This document shows positions 1 through 8,410 of a stretch of DNA of 40,920 nucleotides, piece after piece (the first letter of the stretch is position 1; each line of letters starts with the position of its first letter). The notes beneath the pieces are model-generated. The model was not told the origin of the DNA, did not search any database, and saw only the letters and a list, made by a program, of their open reading frames with translations. This DNA is from a virus. The DNA lies in IMG/VR virus record IMGVR_UViG_3300009553_000008, positions 1 to 40,920 of that record, one strand, 5' to 3'. Both the position numbers and the translations under genes were made by a program.

Positions 1-123
1 CCTCTCATTCGAGACAAAATCCTTGAGTTGAGTGGCGGCAAGCTGGGGAACATCTGGCTTCCTCACGACGCCAGGGCCAAGACGTTCCAGAGCAAGCACA
101 CCACAGTTGAGCAGTTCCTGAAG
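1..123. repeat. Terminal direct repeat, left copy (circular overlap)
   Basis: These 123 bases are identical to the last 123 bases of the window (40798-40920). The open reading frame of the large terminase continues in frame from one copy into the other. The simplest reading is an assembly of a circular or circularly permuted molecule in which the closing overlap was not trimmed. A genuine short terminal repeat is possible, but physical ends inside terL would be unusual. Confidence 0.95.
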
Positions 124-489
124 GCCTTCCCAGGCAAGGTGAAGGTCGTTCCGCAATCGAAGAAGTCAGACCAGATCAGCGCTGCACGTCAGGTTATCGA
201 TACCTGCGAGTTCAACAAGACAGAATGTGAGGAAGGGCTTGACGGACTGCTCGCATGGGAATACGAATGGAATGACGATCTGAAGACTTTCAGTAAGGAG
301 CCGTTACATAACTGGGCCTCCCACCCATCCGATGGATTTGCATACGGTTGCCAAGTGATGCAGATGGCCGAGCCAAAGAAAGAGGCTGAAGAACCGAAGT
401 TCGCCATTGAATCCAAGAATGGGCGTATAGTTACGCGTCCGTTAGAGGAACTCTGGCGCGACACTCCACAAAAATCTCGGAGGATCTAG
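1..489 (+). CDS. terL: Terminase large subunit, C-terminal part (gene continues from 39907-40797)
   Basis: This is the 3' end of the packaging motor gene that starts at 39907. Frame 1 reads PLIRDKILELSGGK from the first base, exactly as at the end of the window, so no upstream start is needed. Joined across the junction the protein is 459 residues, normal for a TerL. This part holds the end of the RNase-H-like nuclease domain, including the LPHDARAKTF segment (Asp about residue 320) that is conserved in PBSX-type large terminases. The stop is TAG at 487-489, overlapping the GTG start of the next gene by one base. Confidence 0.93.
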   Translation, partial: PLIRDKILELSGGKLGNIWLPHDARAKTFQSKHTTVEQFLKAFPGKVKVVPQSKKSDQISAARQVIDTCEFNKTECEEGLDGLLAWEYEWNDDLKTFSKEPLHNWASHPSDGFAYGCQVMQMAEPKKEAEEPKFAIESKNGRIVTRPLEELWRDTPQKSRRI

Positions 490-794
490 TGTCCGCACAA
501 AACGCTTCCTTCACTCCCTCCGCTGGCAATACCGTTCGGATTGCTGCAACTGCGGCGAGTGCACCGGCTACGCTAGCCATCCAATCTGCCCAAGTCAGGT
601 TCGTCAATACTGGGCCGAATAAGGTATTCGTCCGATGGGGTGTTGGCGCCCAAACTGCGCTCACCACGGATACGCCGATTGCCTCGGGTGCGACCGAGGT
701 GTTTACCAAGCCCCCCGGTGCTCTAGACATTGCAGCGATCTGCGATGCTACGGAGACGGCTACTCTCTTCGTTACCCCTGGCGAAGGCTCCTGA
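489..794 (+). CDS. Small virion-associated protein, function unknown
   Basis: A 101-residue protein starting at GTG 489, whose G is the last base of the terL stop. It is rich in Ala, Thr, Val and Ser with alternating beta-type composition (for example QVRFVNTGPNKVFVRWG), as in small jelly-roll or Ig-like decoration proteins. Its place between terL and the portal suggests a head-decoration or head-completion role. This is inference from position and composition; I recognise no named family. Confidence 0.7.
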   Translation: MSAQNASFTPSAGNTVRIAATAASAPATLAIQSAQVRFVNTGPNKVFVRWGVGAQTALTTDTPIASGATEVFTKPPGALDIAAICDATETATLFVTPGEGS

Positions 795-795
795 C

Positions 796-1194
796 ATGAC
801 GCTGAAGGGAAGCTATTCCCAAGTTCCGCTGGCGCTAGTTCAGTCAGCCGTCAGCCGCAGCTTGAATAGCGCATTCCAGATAAGCGCCAATCGCAATGCA
901 CTGGTGACGTACAGTGTTCAGATCACAGTGACAGCCACAATCTCAGGCGGCCAGAATGGAGATGTGATTCTTGAAATCGCCAGTGATGCAGGATTCACGA
1001 CAAATGTGCAGACGCTGAGCGTTTCAGGGGTAGGTCAGACTTACACGCTTGCTGTCGCATTGCAGGGTGTCCAACCTCAGACGGCGCCTGTAACTGGCTT
1101 CGTTCCGGCAGGCTATTTTGCCCGCCTGCGCACCGTGCAGAACACGGGCACTCCGTCATTCACTTACCGATTCGGACAAGAAGTCCTGATGTAA
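796..1194 (+). CDS. Putative virion structural protein, beta-rich
   Basis: 132 residues from ATG 796, one base after the previous stop. It begins MTLKGSYSQVPLAL and has long alternating polar/hydrophobic stretches typical of beta-sandwich virion proteins (VTYSVQITVTATISGG). Its TAA overlaps the portal start in a TAATG arrangement, suggesting translational coupling. I cannot assign a family; decoration or fibre-like protein is the best guess. Confidence 0.65.
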   Translation: MTLKGSYSQVPLALVQSAVSRSLNSAFQISANRNALVTYSVQITVTATISGGQNGDVILEIASDAGFTTNVQTLSVSGVGQTYTLAVALQGVQPQTAPVTGFVPAGYFARLRTVQNTGTPSFTYRFGQEVLM

Positions 1195-3311
1195 TGGCAG
1201 ACAAACCCGCTCAGCCCGAGAACCAAGACCCGGCCTTGCGCTGGGGATCTGAACTGAAGTTCGCCAAGAAGACGGACGACAAATGGATTGAGCGTTCACG
1301 CAAGATCGTGAAGCGATATCGGGATGAGCGTGACGCCATCGACAGCGAGGATAGGCGCTACAACGTCTTGTGGAGCAATGTCCGCACGCTGATGCCTGCG
1401 GTGTACTCTCGCAAGCCCAAGGCTGCTGTATCGCGTCGGAACAAGGATCGAAGCGACGTAGCCCGTACTGCATCGGCCATCCTTGAGCGTGCTCTGCAGT
1501 ATGAGCTGGAGTTCTACAACGACTTCGACAGCGGCATGCGCAATGCCATCCTTGATCGACTGTTGCCGGGTCGTGGTGTGTGCTGGGTCCGGTATGAGCC
1601 GCACTTCGGTGTAGCCACTCAGGTTACCGAGGATGTCGAGACGCCCGCACAAGAGGCTGCAGAGACGCAAGAGACGCTCAAGTACGAGTGCACCCCAGTG
1701 GATTACGTCTACTGGGAAGATTTCCGCATGGCTCCTGCTCGGACCTGGGAAGAGTGTGGCTGGGTGGCTAGGCGCGTCTACATGGGCAAGGAAGAGATCG
1801 TAGAACGCTTCGGTGATGACTACGCCGACGTTCCTCGCTCGCATGTTCCGCTGGGTCTTGATGAGAAGACAGACCCCAATGCCGATCGCATGAAGAAGGC
1901 AAAGATTTGGGAGATCTGGAGCAAGACTGACGGCAAAGTTTACTGGTACGCCGAGGGTTACCCGAGGTGCCTGGATGTCAAGGACGATCCGCTAGAGCTT
2001 GATGGTTTCTTTCCATGCCCGAAGCCTCTCTATGCCACGACGACCACGGACCAAATGGTGCCGGTGCCTGACTACATCGAGTACCAGGACCAAGCGCGTG
2101 AACTGGACGAGGTGACGACTCGGATCGCATACCTTGTCAAGGCCTGCAAGGTCATCGGTGTCTATGACGCATCGCAGACCGCCATTCAGCGCATGTTCAC
2201 CGAGGGGGCGGACAACACGCTGATCCCGGTCGACACGTGGGCGATGTTTGCTGAGAAGGGCGGCATCAAGGGCGCGATTGACTGGGTGCCGCTGGACATG
2301 GTCGTGCAGGCCCTCAATCAGCTCTACCTTGCTCGGGAGCAGATCAAGCAGGTGATCTACGAGGTCACTGGGATCTCTGACATCCTGCGCGGCGCATCGC
2401 AAGCCAGCGAGACGCTGGGAGCGCAGCAGATCAAGGCGCAGTTCGCCTCCATGCGCTTGGATGACATGAAAAAGGATGTGGCCCGGTTCGCATCCGACAT
2501 CATCCGAATCAAAGCACAAATCATGTGCTCCTTTTACTCGGATGACAGCCTGATCAAGATGTCAGGCATCCAAGACACGAAGGATCAGCCTTTCATTCCG
2601 CAAGCTCTCGCCATGTTGCGCAATGAGCCCATGCGGAACTTCGCTATCGAGGTCACGGCTGACTCGCTGGCCGAGATGGACGAGATCAGCGAGCGCGATG
2701 GGCGCATGCAGTTTCTCCAGGCTGCGGGTGGCTTCCTACGGGAGGCAGTGCAGGCGGCCCAGCAAGTGCCGGAGATCGCTCCTCTGATGGGCGAGATGCT
2801 CATGTTTGCCGTGCGGGCGTGGAAGACGGCCGAGCCGCTGGAGGCGTCGTTCGAAGAGGCAATCTCCAAGATGAGCCAGCCGAAGCCGCCTGCACCACCG
2901 AGCCCCGAGGCCATCAAGGCGCAGGCCGATGCGCAGAAGTCGCAGGTTGACGCCCAGGTTGCTCAAGTCAAGGCGCAATCCGAACAGGCCAAGGCTCAGG
3001 TCGAGATGCAGAAGAGCCAAGCTGAACTTGCGATGACGCAGATGGAAATGCAGCGCATGCAGATGGAGCAGCAGCAGGCCGGCGCATTGGAGCAGTTCAA
3101 GCAGCAGGCAGCCGCTCAGATGGAGGTGATGGCGATGCAGCATGAAAAGGCGCTAGAAGCCGCCCGCCTATCGTTCGATCAGTGGAAGGCTGAGCTTGAT
3201 GCCGCAACCAAGATCGAAGTCGCAAACATCTCCGCAGCCGTGAAGATGAACGACACAGCCACGGCTGCTGCGACGGCAGAGGCTACGCAAGAGCTGAAGG
3301 GCAACGACTAG
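1194..3311 (+). CDS. Portal protein
   Basis: At 705 residues this is the size of P22-type portals, which form the dodecameric channel at the packaging vertex and connect head to tail. The N-terminal half carries a portal-like pattern: an ERSRKIVKRYRDERD start, then YNVLWSNVRTLMPAVYSRKPK, and a later YLVKACKVIGVYDASQ helix. The C-terminal 130 residues (about 570-700) are a Gln/Ala/Met-rich coiled coil full of QAKAQ and QMEMQ repeats, resembling the barrel extension of long portals. It lies between terL and scaffold, the classic position. The start overlaps the preceding stop and the TAG stop overlaps the next GTG. Confidence 0.9.
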   Translation: MADKPAQPENQDPALRWGSELKFAKKTDDKWIERSRKIVKRYRDERDAIDSEDRRYNVLWSNVRTLMPAVYSRKPKAAVSRRNKDRSDVARTASAILERALQYELEFYNDFDSGMRNAILDRLLPGRGVCWVRYEPHFGVATQVTEDVETPAQEAAETQETLKYECTPVDYVYWEDFRMAPARTWEECGWVARRVYMGKEEIVERFGDDYADVPRSHVPLGLDEKTDPNADRMKKAKIWEIWSKTDGKVYWYAEGYPRCLDVKDDPLELDGFFPCPKPLYATTTTDQMVPVPDYIEYQDQARELDEVTTRIAYLVKACKVIGVYDASQTAIQRMFTEGADNTLIPVDTWAMFAEKGGIKGAIDWVPLDMVVQALNQLYLAREQIKQVIYEVTGISDILRGASQASETLGAQQIKAQFASMRLDDMKKDVARFASDIIRIKAQIMCSFYSDDSLIKMSGIQDTKDQPFIPQALAMLRNEPMRNFAIEVTADSLAEMDEISERDGRMQFLQAAGGFLREAVQAAQQVPEIAPLMGEMLMFAVRAWKTAEPLEASFEEAISKMSQPKPPAPPSPEAIKAQADAQKSQVDAQVAQVKAQSEQAKAQVEMQKSQAELAMTQMEMQRMQMEQQQAGALEQFKQQAAAQMEVMAMQHEKALEAARLSFDQWKAELDAATKIEVANISAAVKMNDTATAAATAEATQELKGND

Positions 3312-3637
3312 TGCCTATCTACAAAGCCCAATGTGAGTGCGGGCACGCACAAGACGTGTACTTGCCGCTGAGCAGGATGGATGACCTTCCGGACCACTGC
3401 GGCAAGAAGATGTTTCGAGCTGTCTGTGCACCGATGGTTATTGCTGATATTCAGCCTTACCGGTCCATGGCGACCGGAGAAATGATTGGTGGTCGCGCAC
3501 AGCATCGCGAGCACTTGAAGAAACACGGGTTGGTCGAAGTAGGCAACGAAAAGATCCCCGCTAAGCCGCAGCCGAAAGCGTCGACCACCGACCTCAAGGC
3601 TGATTTGTACAAAGTAGTCAATGGAATGGGTCTATGA
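3311..3637 (+). CDS. Zinc-ribbon protein between portal and scaffold
   Basis: 108 residues from GTG 3311. The N-terminus reads MPIYKAQCECGHAQDVYLPLSRMDDLPDHCGKK with a CxCG pair and a later HCG, like the FmdB-type zinc ribbons often found beside portal genes in podoviruses. The second half is basic and probably disordered. It overlaps both neighbours by 1-4 bases. The role is unknown; a head-morphogenesis or gene-regulatory helper is possible. Confidence 0.72.
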   Translation: MPIYKAQCECGHAQDVYLPLSRMDDLPDHCGKKMFRAVCAPMVIADIQPYRSMATGEMIGGRAQHREHLKKHGLVEVGNEKIPAKPQPKASTTDLKADLYKVVNGMGL

Positions 3638-4671
3638 GCGATCTTCGCGAAGCACTCGAAACAGCATTTGAGAGCGCCGAAACTGCACCTGTAGTTGAGT
3701 CGACGCCTGCCACCGAGTTGGCACAGGAAACTCAAGCCGAAGCAGAGGCACGCTCTCGTGATGAGAAAGGTCGCTTCGCTGCGAAGTCGGAGCCGGTCGA
3801 AGATGCGAAGATAACCAAGCAGCCTGAACTGAAGGCGCCTGCAGCAGCGACTGATTTGCCGCAAGATGCGCCGAAGCCGGAAGTTCAGGCTGATGCGATA
3901 AAGGCCCCAAACACGTGGCGTCCTGCAGCGGCAGCGAAGTTCGCGACTCTTGACCCGGAGATTCGCGCAGAGATCGAAAAGCGGGAAAACGATGCCCGAA
4001 TGGGTATCCAGCAATACAAACAGGCTGCAGACTTTGGTCGCGGCTTCGGTGAGGCAGCAAAGCCGTTTGAGCGCACATTTCAAGAGCTTGGAGTTACTCC
4101 GGTTCAGGCGTTTCAAACACTGTTGGCAGCAGACCACAAACTGCGCTATAGTCCGCCTCAAGAAAAGGCACGGTACTTTGCCGAGCTGGCTCAGCAGTAT
4201 GGAGTTAGCCTTGACCACATCAAGGAGGCTCCTCAGCCAGATCCGCAGTATCTGCATTTGCAGCAAGAGCTAAGTCAGCTCCGTCAGCAGCAGGAAAGTT
4301 GGCTTCGCCAGCAGCAGGAACAGGAAAGTAGCACCCTCACGAGCGCTATCGAACAGTTCAAGGCTGATCCGGCAAATCAACACTTCGAGGCAGTTCGAGA
4401 CGATATGGCAATGCTCCTTGAAAACGGGCGAGCCAAGTCACTCAAAGAAGCCTATGACATGGCCGTGTGGGTCCGACCCGATATCCGCTCCAACCTACTG
4501 AAACAACAGACGGAAGAAGCGGCGAAAAAGGCGCAGGAAGCATCTCACGTACAGCGCGCAAAGACTGCGGCAGTTGGCGTCAAGGGAAGCTCTCCGGCAT
4601 CTGGTTCGGCTACAGGCCCGAAAGACTCGTTGCGCGCCGAAATCGAAGCGGCGGCTGACAAATTCTTCTGA
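3634..4671 (+). CDS. Capsid scaffolding protein
   Basis: 345 residues starting MSDLREALETAF, highly charged and Ala/Glu/Gln-rich with an RSRDEKGRFAAK motif near residue 45, a common N-terminal signature of podoviral scaffolds. A coiled-coil segment (about residues 205-235, LQQELSQLRQQQESWLRQQQ) is predicted by eye. It lies immediately upstream of the coat gene. Scaffolds template procapsid assembly and then leave the shell. No protease gene is nearby, so release may not need proteolysis. Confidence 0.85.
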   Translation: MSDLREALETAFESAETAPVVESTPATELAQETQAEAEARSRDEKGRFAAKSEPVEDAKITKQPELKAPAAATDLPQDAPKPEVQADAIKAPNTWRPAAAAKFATLDPEIRAEIEKRENDARMGIQQYKQAADFGRGFGEAAKPFERTFQELGVTPVQAFQTLLAADHKLRYSPPQEKARYFAELAQQYGVSLDHIKEAPQPDPQYLHLQQELSQLRQQQESWLRQQQEQESSTLTSAIEQFKADPANQHFEAVRDDMAMLLENGRAKSLKEAYDMAVWVRPDIRSNLLKQQTEEAAKKAQEASHVQRAKTAAVGVKGSSPASGSATGPKDSLRAEIEAAADKFF

Positions 4672-4688
4672 CTTAACTGGAGTAACAA

Positions 4689-5681
4689 ATGCCCTCTTTT
4701 GCAAACGTAGCCGACATTGTCGCTACGACCATCCAAAGCCGAACCGGCAAACTTGCCGACAACGTCATGAAGAACAATGTTCTTCTGATGCGCATGAATG
4801 AGCGTGGGAATGTGAAGCCGTTTAGCGGCGGCAACGTGATTACGCAAGAACTCATGTACAACGATCCCAACACGCAGAACGCTGGTTCGTACAGCGGTTA
4901 TGACGTGGTGGACATCACCCCGAATAGCCCGATCTCTTTCGCCCAATTCGACATCAAGCAGTATTCCGCTGCCGTGACGATCTCGGGCCTGGAAATGCTG
5001 CAGAACTCTGGCAAAGAGCAGATCATCGATCTGTTGGAGGGCCGGATTCAGATTGCCGAGGCCCAACTGCAGAACCAGATCAGCGCTGGACTGTATTCGG
5101 ACGGCACCGGCAACAGCGGCAAGGACATCACCGGTCTGGCGGCTGCGATCTCGTCGACCCCGACGACCGGCACCTATGGCGGCATCAACCGCGCAACGTG
5201 GTCTTTCTGGCGAAATGTGGCCTTCTCGGCTGCGACTGACGGCGGTGCTCCGGCGACTTCTGCCAATATCCAGAGCTACATGAACCGCGTTGCCCTGCAG
5301 CTGGTTCGCGGCACGGATTCTGCTGATACCGCAGTTGCTGACAACAACTACTACCGTCTGTACTTGGAATCGCTGCAAAGCATTCAGCGCGTGACAGATG
5401 AGAAGTTGGCTGGTGCTGGCTTTACCTCGCTGAAATACTTCGGCGCAGGCAAGGCTGTTGATGTGGTTCTCGACGGCGGTATTGGTGGTTCGATCACTGC
5501 CAATACCATGTATTTCCTCAACACGAAATACATCTTCTTCCGCCCGCACCGTGACCGCAACATGGTCCCGATTGGTGGTGACCGTCAGTCCGTCAACCAA
5601 GATGCAATCGTGAAGCTGATGGGCTGGGCTGGCAATCTGACTTGCTCTGGCCAACAGTTCCAAGGCAAGCTCATCGCTTAA
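4689..5681 (+). CDS. Major capsid protein
   Basis: 330 residues from ATG 4689 with a GGAG ribosome-binding site at 4679-4682. It starts MPSFANVADIVATTIQSRTG and contains GGNVITQELMYNDP and HRDRNMVPIGGDRQSVNQDA, patterns I associate with HK97-fold coat proteins of podoviruses. There is no obvious N-terminal delta domain for cleavage. The position after the scaffold and before small decoration-type proteins supports the call. GC and codon choice suggest high expression. Confidence 0.9.
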   Translation: MPSFANVADIVATTIQSRTGKLADNVMKNNVLLMRMNERGNVKPFSGGNVITQELMYNDPNTQNAGSYSGYDVVDITPNSPISFAQFDIKQYSAAVTISGLEMLQNSGKEQIIDLLEGRIQIAEAQLQNQISAGLYSDGTGNSGKDITGLAAAISSTPTTGTYGGINRATWSFWRNVAFSAATDGGAPATSANIQSYMNRVALQLVRGTDSADTAVADNNYYRLYLESLQSIQRVTDEKLAGAGFTSLKYFGAGKAVDVVLDGGIGGSITANTMYFLNTKYIFFRPHRDRNMVPIGGDRQSVNQDAIVKLMGWAGNLTCSGQQFQGKLIA

Positions 5682-5692
5682 GGAGAAACGAA

Positions 5693-5992
5693 ATGGCAAC
5701 TCCCTTCAATGTATCCAACAGCGTCGGCGCTGATCTGAAAACGATCACGCTGGCTGCTGATCTCGCTTCCGGCGCCCTGAAGCCAAATGCTCGTCTCGGG
5801 CAAGAAGTCTTCGGCAGCGACGGCAAGCTGTATGTGTACGGTCAGGCCAACGCCGCAATCACTGCATCGACTGCTGTGTGCACGGTAAATGCCTCGACTT
5901 TCCTTGTCACTGCTTCGGGTGGTGCCTATACCTCCCCGGCTACCACCATGGCAAGCGGGGACCAAGGCTGGTTCTCGAAGGCCTCGGTGTAA
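5693..5992 (+). CDS. Head decoration-like protein
   Basis: 99 residues from ATG 5693, preceded by AAGGAG at 5681-5686. Composition is Ala/Thr/Ser/Gly-rich and beta-type (KLYVYGQANAAITASTAVCTV). It directly follows the coat gene, where many phages carry a decoration or stabilisation protein. I assign it by position and composition only. Confidence 0.7.
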   Translation: MATPFNVSNSVGADLKTITLAADLASGALKPNARLGQEVFGSDGKLYVYGQANAAITASTAVCTVNASTFLVTASGGAYTSPATTMASGDQGWFSKASV

Positions 5993-6002
5993 GGAGCTGA
6001 CT

Positions 6003-6389
6003 ATGCCTGGGTTCCTCCGCACTCTCATGGGTGGTGGGCTCTCGGCTGGTCAGGCCAACGCGATCAATGGATATGGCACGGCCGGCGCTACGGCGACCGG
6101 TGCCACCCAAGCAACCGCGTATCCTCTCCAGAACGAGTTCACTGAGTTCACGACTGTTGCCGCGTCGACTGGTGCTCTCCTGCCGGCTCCAACGGCAGTG
6201 AATGCACCGGCCACCGGTGATGCCTTCCTTGTCGCCAATCAGGGTGCGAATGCCTTGCTGGTGTATCCGCCCCTCGGCTTCTCCATCGGTACGGCTGCAG
6301 CCAATGCAGGTGTGTCGGTGGCGGCCGGCAAGGTTGGGTACTTCATTGCCAAGGGCAACGGCACCTACTGGGGCGGCTCTCTCGCCTGA
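6003..6389 (+). CDS. Putative head-associated protein, Ala/Gly-rich
   Basis: 128 residues from ATG 6003 with AAGGAG at 5992-5997. The N-terminus MPGFLRTLMGGGLSAGQAN is followed by a long low-complexity Ala/Thr/Gly region and a C-terminal beta-type stretch ending YFIAKGNGTYWGGSLA. A stable terminator hairpin follows the stop, so this gene closes the high-expression coat cluster. A second decoration or spike-like protein is plausible but not demonstrated. Confidence 0.68.
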   Translation: MPGFLRTLMGGGLSAGQANAINGYGTAGATATGATQATAYPLQNEFTEFTTVAASTGALLPAPTAVNAPATGDAFLVANQGANALLVYPPLGFSIGTAAANAGVSVAAGKVGYFIAKGNGTYWGGSLA

Positions 6390-6402
6390 TCCTTGGTCCT
6401 TC

Positions 6403-6422
6403 GGCCCTTCGGGGCCTCTTTT
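6403..6422 (+). terminator. Rho-independent terminator after the coat cluster
   Basis: A perfect 5-bp GC stem GGCCC/GGGCC with a UUCG tetraloop is followed by TCTTTT. The U-tract is short and interrupted once. Partial termination here would make coat and decoration mRNAs more abundant than downstream tail mRNAs. Confidence 0.8.
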
Positions 6423-6433
6423 CTGGAGCACAA

Positions 6434-6979
6434 ATGCAGCGCACCGATGACAATCTCTTTGTTGAGTTCTACATGGGCGCCATGCCCTCGGAGATCAAAA
6501 GCAAGGAACAGGGCTACCCGGTTCACATCGAAGTCCCGTTCATTCGCATCAACATCCCGGGTGACATCAACAACCAGATTGACACGCGTGCCGAAGAGCA
6601 CCACAAGCAGAGGTTTGCTGTGCAGTGGGGTCGTTTCGAGGCCGGTCAATCCCAGGGCATTCAAGGTTGGCGCCTTGAGGACTGGCCTGCAGTCTCGACT
6701 GCCCAAGTGCGCAATCTGAAGCATCTTGGCGTCCACACCGTTGAGCAGATGTCGAATCTGACCGACACCCAATGCCAAAAGGTCGGCATGGGCGCGATGG
6801 AGCTTCGCTTGAAGGCCAAAGGCGCACTTGAGAAGGCAAAGGGCGATGTCGACGAAAACGCCGAGCTGAAGGCGCAGCTCGCTGAAATGCAGATGCAACT
6901 CAAGGCGCTGGCGTCGGCCCAAGGCGAGCCGGAGAAGCGTGGCCCGGGTCGTCCGAAGAAAGATCCCGTCGAGGCCTAA
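6434..6979 (+). CDS. Virion morphogenesis protein, unknown family
   Basis: 181 residues from ATG 6434 with TGGAG at 6424-6428. The N-terminal two thirds contain FYMGAMPSEIKSKEQGYP and VPFIRINIPGDINNQ. The segment about 110-125 (NLKHLGVHTVEQMSNLTD) resembles a helix-hairpin-helix. A Lys/Glu helix follows and the tail ends KRGPGRPKKD, an AT-hook-like motif that may touch DNA. Proteins of this type occur between coat and neck genes in podoviruses; the role is not established. Confidence 0.65.
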   Translation: MQRTDDNLFVEFYMGAMPSEIKSKEQGYPVHIEVPFIRINIPGDINNQIDTRAEEHHKQRFAVQWGRFEAGQSQGIQGWRLEDWPAVSTAQVRNLKHLGVHTVEQMSNLTDTQCQKVGMGAMELRLKAKGALEKAKGDVDENAELKAQLAEMQMQLKALASAQGEPEKRGPGRPKKDPVEA

Positions 6980-6982
6980 GTC

Positions 6983-7885
6983 ATGAATTTGCTCCAGCTC
7001 GTTCAGGCGGTGACCAGCGAGTTGGGGTTGCCGATGCCGAATGCTGTCGTGTCCAACCCGGACACGCAGATTCAACAGCTCTATGCCTTCATCAACCGGC
7101 TTGGTCGTGATCTTGCCCGGGACTTCGAATGGCAAGAACTGCAGAAGACCTACGTCTTCACGACGAGCGCGTTTGACTCAACAGGCACCCTTACGGCTGG
7201 ATCATTGGTCATGACGGCTATCCCGTCGACGGCCCAGCTCTCGACGGACTGGAATGCATCGAACACGTCGCTTCCGGCCTATGCAGACATCATCTCAGTC
7301 GACAGTGGAACTCAGGTAACGCTGAATCAGGCTGCCCTCACTTCCGGGACGAGCACAGTCACCTTCTCAAAGGTCCGTTACGCACTCCCGAGCGACTGGG
7401 AGAAGCAGATCCCGCAGACCGAGTGGGACCGCACGCAGCACTGGCCCCTTGCTGGGCCCGCGACGAATCAGCAGTGGGGCTACCTGCAAGGCGGCATCGT
7501 CTCGACTGGGCCATGGCTGCGCTTCCGCATCTCGGGTGATCGATTCGCGGTGAATCCGAACCCACCGAACGGTGAGGTTCTATCATTCGAATACATGTCG
7601 AATGCCTGGGTCATTCCGCTGACCGGGACGAACAAGTCAGGTTTCACGCTTGACACAGATTCGTGCATCTACGACGACTCACTGATGATCCTTGGCACCA
7701 AAAAGCTTTGGCGCCAAGAGAAGGGTTTCGAGTCGAGCATTGTTGAGCGCGACTATCAGTACATGCTTGAACGTTGTACCTCTCAGAACAAGTCGGCACC
7801 GAAGCTGAACATGGCCCCGCGCCCGAGTACGATCCTGCTAGGGCCGTGGAACTTGCCAGATGGAAATTTCCCGGGACCTACCTGA
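6983..7885 (+). CDS. Putative neck/tail adaptor protein
   Basis: 300 residues starting MNLLQLVQAVTSELGL, with an N-terminal helical segment (INRLGRDLARDFEWQELQKTY) followed by beta-rich sequence. Proteins with this N-terminus follow the coat genes in many podoviruses and are thought to be head-tail adaptors. The 3' end overlaps the opposite-strand HNH gene by 8 bp, so the endonuclease gene sits right at this gene's end. The last residues (GNFPGPT) could have been altered by that insertion. Confidence 0.68.
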   Translation: MNLLQLVQAVTSELGLPMPNAVVSNPDTQIQQLYAFINRLGRDLARDFEWQELQKTYVFTTSAFDSTGTLTAGSLVMTAIPSTAQLSTDWNASNTSLPAYADIISVDSGTQVTLNQAALTSGTSTVTFSKVRYALPSDWEKQIPQTEWDRTQHWPLAGPATNQQWGYLQGGIVSTGPWLRFRISGDRFAVNPNPPNGEVLSFEYMSNAWVIPLTGTNKSGFTLDTDSCIYDDSLMILGTKKLWRQEKGFESSIVERDYQYMLERCTSQNKSAPKLNMAPRPSTILLGPWNLPDGNFPGPT

Positions 7886-8384
7886 TCCAGGCTTTATTTT
7901 GAATAATCCAGCCAATCATCGAGTCGCAAAGCCCGTATCTCTCTCCAAGCTTCTTGTAAGAGAGGCCCGTATCCTTACGATCTTTGCGAATTTCGTCAGC
8001 AATGTCGAAGTTTATTTTCGCATTGCCGCGGCTTGCGTAGTTTGCTCCCCGCACTTTGCTGTACTCAACATTCTCGGTTGGAGTAAGGTACTCAAGATTT
8101 CTTACATTGGGATTTCCTCTATTAAGGTCTTTGTGGTTGATCTGCATTCCATCGGGACGAGGACCAATAAATGTTTCTGCAACTAGCTTGTGAACAGTGA
8201 CATGCTTGAAGCTTCCATCCCTGGACAGAACGACGCGCGGGTAGCCGTCGTCGTTCATGTGGTGCTTCATGATTCGAGATCGTCGGAAATGGTTTCTGCA
8301 ATCAACCCGATCAACGGATCGGACGGTTCCGCATTCAGAAACCTCGTAGAAGCCCTCGTAGCCGACGCATGGTTTGAAGATCAT
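7878..8384 (-). CDS. NUMOD4-HNH homing endonuclease (antisense to the virion operon)
   Basis: 168 residues from ATG 8384. Domains in order: a NUMOD4-type start (GYEGFYEVSECGTVRSVDR, residues 8-26), an HNH core (VHKLVAETFIGPRP, then INHKDLNRGNPNVRNLEYLT, about 68-105), and a C-terminal helix-turn-helix (IADEIRKDRKDTGLSYKKLG to about 165) for DNA binding. Free-standing HNH genes of this type cut cognate intronless or endonuclease-less alleles and spread by repair. It lies between two tail genes and reads against them. Its -10 box ends 6 bases before the ATG and there is no Shine-Dalgarno, so the mRNA is probably leaderless. A longer in-frame start at 8426 is less likely. Confidence 0.87.
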   Translation of the reverse strand: MIFKPCVGYEGFYEVSECGTVRSVDRVDCRNHFRRSRIMKHHMNDDGYPRVVLSRDGSFKHVTVHKLVAETFIGPRPDGMQINHKDLNRGNPNVRNLEYLTPTENVEYSKVRGANYASRGNAKINFDIADEIRKDRKDTGLSYKKLGERYGLCDSMIGWIIQNKAWIR

Positions 8385-8390
8385 GAGCCA

Positions 8391-8399
8391 ATTATAGCA
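8391..8399 (-). promoter_or_regulatory. Extended -10 promoter for the HNH gene
   Basis: On the minus strand TGCTATAAT gives a perfect TATAAT at 8396-8391 with an upstream TG. There is no good -35, as is usual for extended -10 promoters. The start codon begins 6 bases after the hexamer, placing the transcription start at or next to the A of ATG. This would let the endonuclease be expressed apart from the virion operon. Confidence 0.65.
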
Positions 8400-8410
8400 G
8401 GGATGGTCTA

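Noticed and set aside
3457-4266. 269-residue minus-strand frame over the scaffold gene
   Set aside because: It is a shadow of the scaffold coding strand with Arg/Leu/Cys-rich composition and no start signal.
4545-5699. 384-residue minus-strand frame over the capsid gene
   Set aside because: It mirrors codon bias of the capsid gene; nothing recognisable, opposite to a highly expressed gene.
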